The translations under genes were made by a program, and so were the position numbers. A DNA stretch of 64,000 nucleotides from Penelope pileata (taxonomy: Eukaryota; Chordata; Aves; Galliformes; Cracidae). Of this stretch, positions 12,301 to 23,800 are shown one piece after another (position 1 is the first letter of the stretch; each line of letters opens with the position of its first letter). Location: the NCBI GenBank assembly GCA_013396635.1, contig WBMW01000226.1, positions 20,877 through 84,876 of the forward strand, written 5' to 3'. The notes under the pieces were generated by a model. That model ran no database searches. It was not told the origin of the DNA and was given only the letters and a program-made list of their open reading frames with translations.

Positions 12301-14346
12301 TTGCTCCAGAGCTTAACTTCACAGTTCCACAGATATATCCCTTGTGCTGAGCCACACTGTTCACGCAGCAAACGTTTTCTGTAAGGCAAATCTTTGGCCA
12401 ATATGCCTTTCTTTCCTTTGGGGAGAGGGTATTGGAGCTGTATGGGAAGTATAGTTTGATTGGATTTTATAAGTCCTGTTCATTAGAAATATTTTACCAT
12501 GTAATGATACGTGGTGATACAATTCCACTAGCAAAGCTATCTTTGTTAAGGTTGGGTCTTTCAAGTGTAGATTATGTAATGAGCAAAGTTGATCAAAATA
12601 CATAGTTTCAAGAGTTTAAAAGCAATAAATGATGCATTTTCATAGTTTGCTTTCAGGACTGAGTGTAGTCAGAGCATTTTTTTTTAAATGATTTAAAAAT
12701 TGCTATAATTTTATAAGTAAATAAACACAAATTTTTTGTCAAATGCAAGCTGCAGAGTATGAGAATTTTTTTTGACTTACATCACTGTAGCTCCGAGAGA
12801 AGAGCTATGGATTAGATTTCCATTGATTCTGTACCTAAAACCTATCCTGCTACCATGTCAAGTTTATTATATTCATACGTCTATTTGGTTATTTTGAACA
12901 GATAATAAAATCTGAAAGTACCTACTGCATTTTTATTATTAGGTGTTTTTTTTTTTTTTTTTGACAAATTCAGCACATCCTGCTGAGGACAGAGTTATTA
13001 TTACTACTGTAAAAGCATTCAGAATGCATTTGCATGGCTTAATTGACCTTGAATAATGAAAACTCTTCCACTCCAGCTGATGTGAGATGGAAGGAATAGG
13101 CAGTGAGCCTTGCATAATCTTTCTATTAAATTCAAACTGTCAAAATGAAAGAAAAACAGACTTAGAATTTCTCTAAATCACTTTCCTCTTTCCCCAATGA
13201 CACAGAGATACGTAAAGACTCTGAAAAGAAGAAACAATTAGGCCTAATTTCAAGACATTTAATAATGGCTTATGTTTTCCATGGCTTGCGGAGCTCTTTA
13301 CAGAGGTTACTGTTTCAGCAATGGTAGTCAGATTAGTCAGATTATTATAAATTCATAGAAGATTTTAAATTATTTTTTCTGTTAGAGGTTTCTGCTCACT
13401 GTGCACAGTACAACAATGCTGAGTTTTTCTGAGATTACTCATCCATCCATTCATCCATCCCCAATGTATAAGTCAGTCAGTCATTTCCACACTTTGTATG
13501 AGATGCTTGCTTTTCCCTCTAAACTGTGGTGTCAGGGTTGTCTGATGCCTGGTCTTCAGATAGATTTCTTCTTAAACATTTACTTCAGCACCTTCATTTC
13601 TTCATGCTGTTGGTTTTTACTTGTTGAGCTTTATGCAGTTGTCTTAGTTGTCTCTTAAAGAGACATCGCAATTATGTCCAACATTTTCCTTCGTTAGTAG
13701 TGGAAAATAACTTCTGGTTGGTAACTTTTCAACTGTCTTTCCTTGAATGCACCCTATTTTTTTATTATTATTATTTGAAAGCATATGTTTTTATACTTAA
13801 TGTCTGATAGATAGGATCTATAATCATATCTCAGAAAAAAGCACAGTTTGAGTTTATTTTTGTTTTTATTGGGTTTACTGAATTTTGTGAGTTCTTTTTA
13901 TAATTCTGAAGTTGGGACTACCTTGGAACTACATTGTTTACTGTGATTGTAAACACATAGGTACAGCTGAACGATAATCCAAATAAGTTACTATAATGCA
14001 CTTTACTAATCTTTCTGTCATACAACTGCTGTATAATCTGTGAAGGTGAACTGGATTTTCTTCTTTCTCATGTATTACAAGCCTCCCTCTTCAGTTCATC
14101 ATAATGTTTCCTGCTTGATGAAGTCTGAACGTGTTTCTAGAATTCTTACAATCTCCTAGTAACTTCTAGTTTTGTTTCCCCAAGTTAGTAGCTTTTTTTT
14201 TTTTTTTTTTATTTCCATCCTCTGTGGTCTCTTAGCTGAATAGTAAGGTATGTATTTTGCTCAGAAGAAAGCCAGCTCCCTTTCCACATACTCCATTGCA
14301 TGAGAAGTGTGGAAAAATACTTAAATATCTGATTTGTCATTAAAAT
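6302..14346. other. AT-rich sequence, no gene recognised
   Basis: About 8 kb with no recognised gene or repeat family. A 72-codon open frame at 9374-9589 is discussed as a finding. T17 lies at 12946-12962, a CATC/CCAT-type short tandem tract at about 13440-13463 and T18 at 14193-14210. A moderately GC-richer stretch at about 8870-9010 has no recognisable identity. Confidence 0.55.
13438..13463 (+). repeat. CATC-type tetranucleotide repeat
   Basis: Imperfect run of CATC units (CATCCATCCATTCATCCATC), a short microsatellite. Confidence 0.85.
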
Positions 14347-14482
14347 TATGAAGGCTGATCTGAAAGTAATGCCTCCTATTTTATTATGTTGGCTCACAAT
14401 GTCAGAAGTTATGTTGGTGGTATGGCAGTAGAGGTTGACGCTTCCCAATAATATTCTGTTCCAATTTGTTGCCATGTGACAG

Positions 14483-14728
14483 ATGGCAGCAGAGGAACAG
14501 TCTGACAAAATGGTGTTTGACATGGAAGTGCGGATGAGGCAAAGGTGTGGGACTGAATTCCTTCATGCAGAAAAAATGGTGCCCATTAGCATTCCTCAAC
14601 ACTTGCTGAATGTTTATGGAGACCAAACAGTGAATGTGAGCACAGTGAGGTGGGGGGTGGTGCATTTCAGCAGTGGCAACAACATGAAAGGCAAGCCACA
14701 GTCTAGATGTCCATGCAGGTTTTTATGA
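14483..14728 (+). pseudogene. Mariner transposase N-terminal DNA-binding domain, truncated
   Basis: 81 codons from ATG 14483. Residues ~18-70 carry the helix-turn-helix block typical of mariner and SETMAR-type transposases. EFLHAEKMVPISIPQHLLNV is followed by a YGDQTVNVSTVR recognition helix and a WVVHFSSG-like stretch (a Gly replaces the usual Arg/Trp at one place). The frame then jumps across the internal deletion and stops at TGA 14726-14728. No catalytic DD(34)D residues are present. The product would at most bind terminal repeats; expression is not shown. Confidence 0.85.
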
Positions 14729-14795
14729 GCGCGGCATGCAGGCTCATTGCTGGTGAAAATGCATAGCTAATGGTGATGACTGTGTTGCAAAATAG
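14721..14795 (+). pseudogene. Mariner transposase C-terminal tail remnant
   Basis: In a frame different from the N-terminal piece, the bases read FYERGMQAHCW-stop-KCIANGDDCVAK-stop. This matches the end of mariner transposases (a FYxxGIxxLxxRWxKCI-type tail). The internal TGA and the missing ~200 codons before it show decay. The TAG at 14793-14795 is the original stop. Confidence 0.75.
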
Positions 14796-14902
14796 TTTTT
14801 ATTAGCTGAGAATTTGCTCTATCAAGCAGTGTTATTGTACTCTTTGTATCTGTTGTAGTTTCCACGGAAATAAACAGGAGGCATTACTTTCAGAGCAAAC
14901 TA

Positions 14903-17343
14903 CATCTAAAGCTTCTACAGCTATTGGAGTTTATTTTTGTAAAGAAACCTCCTTTTCTCCTTCCCTAGCCATATTAGAAAGCTGAATCAGCATTAGGGCT
15001 TTAGAGTGTACCTAGTGGTTCATTTCATGGTCCTTGTGCCACAGTTCCTCATACTGGACTTTCATATTGTTTGGGACTATGAAGGAGTGGAAACCTACTA
15101 GCCTTCCCATTTTAGGAAGAAAAACAGAATCCTTGCACATATATTCATTTTTGCCTAGCACATCTATTTATTTTTTCTTCTGTCCTATTGTCTTTCTAAT
15201 TATTTTGAGTATTCCATCATCCTCTAGCTGACATTTCAGTAAATGCTAAAGAATGAGATTAAAGAACAGTCAGTGCAAGTGTGTCTTTAATTAAACTGTT
15301 CAGCCAGAATATTTCATTCCGAATATTACTGAACTCACATTATCTCACATTTCATTGATTAACTGTATTTAAATGTAAATTTTGTTTCCTATATAGCCAA
15401 TAGCCTATATTCTTTTTAATTAAGATAATCTTGTCTTAAAATACATTTTATTTCTGGATAGTGTTAGTAAAAATGTGAGTTTTACTCCAGGTTATTTGAA
15501 TCAAGGAAGAATGTACTTTGAACTGTCTACACACTTTTTTCCTTCTATCGGTAATGTAAAGCATTGTGGCAGTGCTTCTGGATTTTTAAGCAAATACTCT
15601 GAGTCTATGTAAAGTACATCTGTGAAGTATGAGTTAGTCTTTTTTTCCCAATGGAAATATTGATTCTTTTTTTGGGGGGGACAGTAGATTGAAATTATTG
15701 TAAATTCAAGTATATAGCAACATACTTAGTCCATAAAAGGAAAATATTTATTTAGTAGTCCTTGCCATACTATTTCCTTCTGTATATTACTATATTCTGT
15801 ACCATAATCCTCAGTTGCATAATTTGGTGACTGAAACAGAAGAGTCAATTTTTGCAATTTTTAATGAAAAATAATCTGTAAATTTTGTATTTTTGTTGCC
15901 TGGATAAAGAATCAGGATCAGTAAGAGCAGCTGTTTGCTTCATTTCTTTTAGAATAAAATAGAACATAGGCATCTTCCTGCTACTTGTGCATTTGAAAAT
16001 ATCAAAAATACTGAACACATGTTTAATAGCGTAAGCATGGAACAGTACTCAGTGAATGTATTTGCCTTGTGCCCTTCCTTTTGCCTGTTCAAGTTGATAA
16101 CATCTGGTATCAGAGCTTCAGCAGCTCTGAAAACTGTCACTATGCTGGCCAGTCTAGCAAAATGAATCTCTTCAGATATGAGTTTAAGATTCATCTATTT
16201 CAAGTTACACTGCCTCTTGGGTTAGTGCAGCTTCTGCATTTTCTACAGCTGAGTAAAAGGTAATCATACTTGGAACTCAACCCGCTGTTTGTGCAGTTAA
16301 AACATCTATTGATGGTTTGATGGTTACTTGTACAATATTGATAAAGAAAAAATATTGAGAAAATATTTGTTACCTACCTTGTTTTTTTTTTTTTTTTTTA
16401 ATTTTGGACAGAAAATACTCATACCATCATCGTACTAGTGTGGTCCATTTTATGGGTTGATGGAAACCTTTCAGGCTGAGTCAATAGTTTGGCATTGAGT
16501 TGTCATACCTTATGATAGACTAGTATCTACTTGCCTGATGGTCAAAGTATTACAGCATCCTGCCTAAGTTACTGAACAGCAGTGTGACATCAGATTTTTC
16601 AGTAGCTTTCTAAGGCAGAAGCAGACATTTGCTTCTCTTAAGTTTTCAAGTATGCCAGTTTGTATTCCTGGTCCAGTTCTGTGTCAGTCATTAGTCTTGC
16701 CCAGTGGGCTGCAGCACCAAGGTCAAACACATGAGGTAAGTCTTCTCTAGGATTTTAACAACCTTGTTGTCTTCACTTTTTACAGATGACATCTCACTGA
16801 GCTGTAGTTATTGTAGCTCATCATCCTATGACACTTTTACAGCAAATGGAAAGATCTAAGCATTTCTAAGAAAAGGTTCATCTAATTCTGAGGTGGATGT
16901 CTGAAACAGGTCACATATATCATAAAAAGTGCCCGTTTATTCTCAACAATTTTAAACAGAGCTCAGGGTGATTAGTTTAACAATGGATATCTCTGGTGTA
17001 ACAGTCAAAAATCAGGTGAGATAAATCTTAATGTCCGTGGGTAGTTATACTCTCCCTTAATGACTTTAAATAAGCAGATTCTTTTGGCAAGTGTGTTTCA
17101 AACTTTCAAAATGTTTACCATCTGCTAAGAGCTTTTACTGGAGAGAGTTGGTTTTTTTCTACTTGGAGTGCCTAGATTCTCATTTTACAATACAGATTGC
17201 ACTGGCATGAAATCTGTAAGTACCATATTTTTTTACATGAAGTCCAAGTTGTGCAGTTAGCCTATTTTTGAGTTATGCCCTATCTTCTTTTAAAATCATG
17301 TCTTAATAATAATCTTGCCCCTTACTTACTACTCCTATTATGA
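14903..17343. other. AT-rich sequence, no gene recognised
   Basis: No gene or repeat family recognised. T18 lies at 16382-16399. A segment at 16668-16736 has a splice-like end (GAG followed by GTAAGT) and an open phase, but nothing else supports an exon. Confidence 0.55.
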
Positions 17344-17540
17344 TAAGGGTAGTGAGACACTGAAACAGGTTTCCCAGAGATGTGGTGGATGCCCCGTCCC
17401 TGGAGACAGTCAAGGTCAGGCTGGACCAAGCTCTGAGCAACCTGATCTAGCTGTAGATGTCATCTAATCCAACTCTTCTGCAATGAACAAGGACATTTGT
17501 ACGTCCCTTCCAACTCAAATGATTCTATGATTCTATTCTG
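17344..17540 (+). mobile_element. CR1 LINE 3' end with an internal micro-inversion
   Basis: Only the last ~200 bp of a CR1 copy: the ORF2 tail (AGGGTAGTGAGACACTGAAAC onward), the stop region GATCTAGCTGTAG, the 3' UTR and a terminal GATTCTATGATTCTATTCT. Between 17461 and 17496 the sequence matches the reverse complement of the expected hairpin segment instead of the segment itself. The copy at 1-612 serves as an internal reference. Otherwise it aligns base for base with that copy. Confidence 0.93.
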
Positions 17541-20013
17541 TGAAGATACCTAAAATCATAGTTTTCATTTTTTGTGCAGGAGCTGTTCCTTCTAATGTAT
17601 CAAATGATGAATAAAGTTTTCCCTTAAATCCATGGGGTTTTTTTGCACCTTACTATTAGAAATTGAGGTATTTGCTAACACACAATGAAAATAATAAAAA
17701 TAAGCTTGAATTTTTCCTGTTGAGAAATATCTCCTGTGCCAGCGTTAAAAGGATTGTTCTCAGGAAACTGCAGAACAATTGTCTTGCAACATTTATTTAA
17801 ATTAAGCTTATTTTATTGGCCTTTTGCACTTCAAGAAGGGCTCCTCAGACTATGATGAGTTGAATTTCTTACACACTGTGATAAATGCATTTGGACTTAT
17901 TTTCACAGGGACTGAACAGACACTGCTTGTGTTGAAAGCCATGAGAGCTGTGTATAAGAGTACCTGTGAAATCCAGGCCAATGATTTGTAGTGTGGTCTT
18001 AATATGCTTAGACAAGTTTGTGTAATTTGAGATTTTCTCTTTAAGTTTGTGCGCTAAACCACCTCAAATTAGTAAGAATGATTGAGGATGTTGTGACATG
18101 CTTCTCCGAGCAGTATTTTACACATGCATATGTCCACACACATGCAAGACATATAGTCTTTGAGGAGCAGAAGCCCTTATGAGCATTCACACAGCAGTAT
18201 GTCTGCGTATATTGTGGCAATAGGTACAGATTTCACATCTCACGGACACTTTGTCAGTATATAAATAGACTTTCTACTGTTGTTTTCATACAGAAAAGTA
18301 TATCAATGAAGAAAAATTATAAATGTTTCTTTAGTAAAGTCTTTCTAGTCAGTAATTACAAGATGGCTGTAGAAGAGCTACTGCAAAAATCAGCAGCTAT
18401 CAGGATTGCATCCATTTTGTGTTGTCTTAAAATGTCTTCAAATGATCCAATACCCATTAGCTTTTTTTTCAACATTATTAATATTTTTCAATGACAGTTT
18501 ACACCAGATATGCTCTTGCATGGCTATGCGATTTCAGTATTGGATTGCTGGGAACTATGCAATATAACGCATTCAGTTAATGCCATTATAAACATTCAGA
18601 ACTGCATGTACCCTAGTTCCTTCTTCTGCCATGTCTTTCACCAGCTTCCCAGGACTGGATGAGGAATAGAAAGAAACAAAAAATAGAATTGGATGCTTGA
18701 TAGTTTTCCTCTTGTTTATGTATTATACTTATGAAATCATTTCAGTTTCTCCATAAGTTGCTAACTGATGCATTGATGAAATCTTTGCAGATCATATGAC
18801 AGTAACTTATATAGAACTTAGTGTGGTTGCATATAAAGCAGTACAAAATGTTTGTTTCCACTGGAAAGATATGTTGTGATGCAGTACAAAGTTTTTCTAA
18901 GAAATAGACTTCTCTGTTGTACTTAAAAGAAGGAAAGTCTTTTTTTGTTTGCTCTATTAATCTTATACACTGTATTTAGTCTGTCAAAGTCTTTTAGGGG
19001 TATCTCCGTGACCAGTGAAACATGACACGTGAACCATAAAAGTGAGACTTGTGTACTGAGTTATTTTGCGGTACTGTTGATTCTTTTGTAAGTTCAGCTA
19101 ATACAGCTTCACAGGTCAGCTGTGGGTTATAATTGAGTTAGGTCGTGTCCTTGTGGCTTTGAAACAGCAATCATCGAGGGAAATGTTAACAGCTGTAAAA
19201 CATAGAACACACTAAGATCAGATAAGTAACCATACTTTCAACTACTTTGTGTAGAGTTTCATCTGTAAAAATAGTATTAGTTGTTTAAATGTAGCTGTGT
19301 GAGTGTACCTAACTGTATGTATTTATATAAATAAGTTTCATGGATAAATAGATGTCTTTACGCATGCAACTGCTTCAGATGGTGCAAGTTTAATCAACAA
19401 ACAGCAAAACTTATTCTGAATGAAAATTGAAGAGTCTATTGCAAGTGCAGAAAAGAAAATTTATATTTTGGCAAACAAACGCTTGTTAAATTAAATTGGG
19501 CTATGTATGGAAAATACAGCATTTTAATGACTGCAAGGTGACATCAGGGAAGGGCTTCCTCAATTCCACAGAAAACGTTCTGTTTTTCATTTGTAGTGTG
19601 CTTTTCATGACTGAACAAGAGGTTTCTGGCAGAAATAAGCTATAGGCAGTGTTGGAGAAGTCAGCTCCAGCAAGGTTCTGTTCATGTGGTGAATCTTAAG
19701 GATTGTTGTGGATTAGTTTCAGTAGTTATTACAGATTAGTTTCACCGGTTGTTTTTAGAGAAGCATTGCAACAGTGCCTCCAAATTTCTGTCACCATGGT
19801 GTGGTGAGTCTGTAGTGCAGGTTGCTTAGCAGTAAGATTTCAGGGCTAGTGCTGCAGCGTGGGACTTCATTATAGTAGGAAGAAAGGGGAGTTGAATCCT
19901 TACTATGATGCACAGCATGCCTGCTTCTGAAGTGGTATGTATCCTGCAGGCAGTGAGCAAACTAAGTGTGACACAAGTGTCACTCTGAGTGCTTTCAAAG
20001 CAGGATTGCAGCT
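17541..20013. other. AT-rich sequence, no gene recognised
   Basis: No gene or repeat family recognised. Open frames are all short. Confidence 0.55.
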
Positions 20014-20813
20014 GTGGTTTCTCGGACAAAGGTTGGGTGCAGGCTGACCCCACAACCTGAAGGTGGGCAGGCATCATGGGGTGGGTATGCTGCTGGGCCT
20101 GCCCTAGGGCTCGCCAGGCCTCCAGGTGAGCAGTGCCTGCTCATGTGCCTGAGCTTGCTGTATTCTGCCAGGATGGCTGATCAGTGTAATGCTCGGGTCT
20201 TCTGCCTCAGGCAAAGCTTCCCAGCTATGATGGAAACAGAAGTTAAATCATTACAACAAAGAAAGCATGGCTGCAGCTCCTACCTTGAGGCACAGCGTGG
20301 TATGGAATTTGTAGGTTTCAGTCAGAGCTACATTACTCTAGGCGGGGTATCTTGCTGAGCTTTGGATGCCGAGCTGTGGAGATGGCATAAAAACATCTGA
20401 TGTGAAGTCAGAGACCCACCCTGAAGGCAGAATTGTCTGACTGCAGAGGTAGGAATTGCCACTGCGCTTCAATTTGGGCATCCTGCCCTGAGGGCAGAGG
20501 CACGCAGTGTCATTTCCATCCTAACAGTGCTCCCGGGCCTACCTCACATGCCTGCACTGTCCAACAGTTTTGCCATGGAAGCTGTTTCCATGGTAGTGAT
20601 TTACCAGTGGATAGTATGAAATATTCAGCAGAGGAATATTTTCTAGATTCTTTTAAACTACGTAGAAATTTGTGTACATATCCCTACATGCTTCTAATTT
20701 TCAAAAATTCTGGAGAGAAAAACAAAGATACATGTTGTGACTTTCTTTTTCCCTACTCACTCCAAAACTGTTTCTTGTCTGTGTATTTATTAGGAGAGTA
20801 TGCTTGCTTGTAG
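20014..20813 (+). other. GC-richer block with adjacent open frames, unidentified
   Basis: Two plus-strand open frames, 114 codons (20014-20358) and 126 codons (20433-20813), lie close together. The surrounding block is visibly richer in G and C up to about 20600 than the flanks. The second frame is cysteine-rich in its first third. No domain, signal peptide or repeat family was recognised. A near-duplicate CCCTGAAGGCAGA / CCCTGAGGGCAGA pair occurs at about 20420 and 20488. It could be an unrecognised old repeat, a transcript exon, or nothing; higher GC alone lengthens chance open frames. Confidence 0.3.
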
Positions 20814-23800
20814 GCTTAGCCTGTCTTATGTATTGTTGATTTTGTTCAGTTATAAACATGACTTTACTGAAAAAAACAGCAAGTTTGGAAGAGAGATATT
20901 TATTTCTCTCTGTATTCCTCACACTAGTCCTCCTCTGGTTTTTGACCTGTGAGGTCATGCTGGATATTGGAGATATCTGTATGCAGACTTCTAGGGCTGA
21001 GGATTGGTTTGTCTTTATTATGTGGCCCGTGTTTCACAAGAAAGTGCTTGTGAGGGCATGACTCTGCTGCTTGTAGAGGAGAAAATAAGCTTTTTTTGCC
21101 TCTCAATATGTCTATACTATAAGGGTGGAAAAATCCTTGTGTTCCAGTTTACTTTTGTTAACGTTACATTTTTGTGGGCAGAAGTGCTTAGATTACCTGA
21201 TTAATTGCTTTTGGGAACAGAAGAAAATTTATCCATTAAAAAATGAAGGTGAGATGTGAGTTATTTATTTATTTTCATAGTTTTAGTATTATAAATGTGT
21301 TCATTTAACTGGAGATGGATTTTTTTTTTTAAAAAAGGGTCTGTTTCTTGTACTGTTTTGAGTGTTTCGTTTGCATTATTTCAATGAAATGTTAATGAAA
21401 TTGCAAAGAAATAACACTAACCTGGATCAGAATGTTTGGTTTGAATGTGTATTATTAACTTGAAATCCATGTCAAAGTCTTTTTATTCATGTTGATGCAA
21501 GACTGAGCCCTATAATTTGAAATGCATAAATATCCTTAGGATCACAGTTATAACATCTTCTGTTATCATCTCCTTGAAGTGTAACAATTGCAATGATTAT
21601 GTAGATCTGTTAACGAAAGCAACCAGTTAAAAATAGGGTGAATTGTTTGTTTATGCTTTGCTCAGTACTCCACAGATGCGTACTGTAGGGTTGATCTCAG
21701 CATTTGAGGGAAGGGAAGGTGAATATGGTATTTTGCAGATGCAAATATTTTCCAGTATTATTCATTAGCTACTGACAAAGAAGCAAATTTTTATTGTGGA
21801 AAAGGGAGATTTTAATGTTTGAAAGTTTTAATAATTGAATAATTTTCTTCAGATTGATTTTGAAGTATGATTTAGAAAGCTGTCATTTAAGTGATTGTTC
21901 CTCTATTGCCAGCCAAACAATTTAGTCAAGACAGCAGGCCAGCCAAGAGAGACAGTAAAGATGCAGATATATAAGAAAAATGACATCCTTTAAGAATGCA
22001 GATAATGTTAGTGACAATGTAAGAAAGAAGTGGAAGGCATCTCTAGTTTATACATTTAATTTTAAAACACTGTTCCAGGTGCATTACATGTGTTGAGACA
22101 GTTTGTTCAGTGCAAAGTGAAAGGGCTTTCTACACTGTTCTAAAGCCCTTGATCCTCATTGCTGCAGGACCAAGCCAAAATTTAGCTGAAATATTCTGTA
22201 CTGGTGCCATGTAGGGAAAATACTTCGGTATGAAATAATGGTGGATTCTTTTTTATTATTATTAATTTACTTTCAGAAATTAAACTCCAGGTAGCACTGT
22301 TTCAGAGGCACACAAAAAAAATCATGTGATGCACATTTATGTAGGGGCACGTTTTTTTTGCTGGTCTCTACTTCTACCTGCTGAAAATGTTCCAGTCTCC
22401 AAGCTAGCTAGGTCTCTACTCCTTTTCAGACCAGCTGTTGGAAATCAAATGGAGATGACAGTGTCAATCAAGTTCAGAAAGTTTCAAACCTGATCAGAAT
22501 CTGTTTGTCTACATCTTACATTAATGCCTACAATAGTAAGTTTTCAAACCACAGCAAATTATCGTCTTAAAAATTAAGTGTTCAAGTGATGCATCTCCAT
22601 TTAAAAATGATAAATAACGGTTTCATTGTTGGTAAGGGGAATGAGACTTAGCTGATTGGTTCTCAAAACTGGATTCAATACTTTAATCCTTGATTGTGAA
22701 ATGTGTTTGCTTTTTCCCATTTGCATTTTGTTTTAAATGAAAGTTGAAATTCTCATGTAAACACAGGTTTCTAATATAATGGTTTATTTAGAAAGAAAGT
22801 AAAACATTGTGAGACTTGTGATTATAAGTTACAGTACCTGTGACTATGATCTAAATTTCTAGGGAAATATTTCTGGAGAAATGTTTACTATATTAATAAA
22901 CATATGAAGTAGATTCCAGAATGTGGGTTAGTAATTTAAATGAAAAGGCTTTAAAAGTGATTTTGGGATCAAAGTGAATATAAGTACCAAAAGTATTTTT
23001 TTCAAGATTCAAGTGAAATTGTTGTTGCAGAAGCTGTTATTTAAGTTTGCTGAATCATAAGACTAAAAGGTGGATGAAACATGTTTAGGCTCCGGAATAT
23101 TTATGTGGGCTGCACTAAATCACGGATTGTTATCAGGTGTTTTTCAGCGTACACATCTAAAGCAGAATGTCAGATAAATCAAATTGTAAATTGATGTTCA
23201 TATCTTTTAGAAATTGCTTTTTTTATTAGTCTTTGCTAGTAGAGGATTGATCCGTTGTTTGATATGAGGTATCACCTTAGTGTTACGTGTCAAGATATCC
23301 CTTTTCTGTTATATTATTCTATGATACTGGCTATCCAGTTAGCTTTGGCGTAGGCTTTTTAGGAGAGAGTACAACATGAAATATGTAAGAAAATCCATTA
23401 GAATTCAATGAAAGAGGATTCTGGACTTGTGTTTTGTGTATTTGTAAAGCTCATGAAAAATTCTGGAGAAACAGTGCAATAGAGCTATGGCAGTTTATGA
23501 CCAGTTATACCATGTTAACCAAATCATTAAAGAACCTAACCTAAAGTGATATTTAAATTTTCAGTTGGCTAGTCCAAAACCAGTGAGTGGTCTAGAATGA
23601 CAGAGATATTGTAATCTGCTCAAGGTAATAACTGCGTTTCCTGTTGAAACATTAGGCAGCCAGGAGCCATCTCACTGCTATGTTTTCCTGGCTTTGTTGT
23701 TTGTGGTAATATGATTAGCATGATAAGGGAAAAGCAAAGGGCCTCTACGCTCACCTTTTGTTTGCTGTGGATTCCTGTGCTTATGAATCCTCTGGTGTTC

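Larger units (their letters stand above)
14349..14900 (+). mobile_element. Galluhop-type mariner transposon, internally deleted
   Basis: DNA transposon of the Tc1/mariner superfamily. The terminal inverted repeats share TCTGAAAGTAATGCCTCCT: left at 14359-14377, right as the complement around 14875-14893. TA dinucleotides flank the element (14347-14348 and 14901-14902), as expected of mariner target duplications. Inside are the 5' UTR, the first ~80 codons of a mariner transposase and, after a large deletion, the last ~25 codons plus 3' UTR. At about 550 bp it is well under half of a full mariner (about 1.3 kb). Without the catalytic domain it could only have moved by borrowing transposase. 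I recognise the family as the chicken Galluhop group from the terminal repeat and protein. Confidence 0.9.

Noticed and set aside
14209..14665. Two minus-strand frames of 104 and 87 codons over the mariner
   Set aside because: They lie antisense to the mariner element and have no similarity of their own.
16668..16736. Exon-like segment ending in GAG|GTAAGT
   Set aside because: Weak acceptor and too short to judge; nothing nearby continues the frame.
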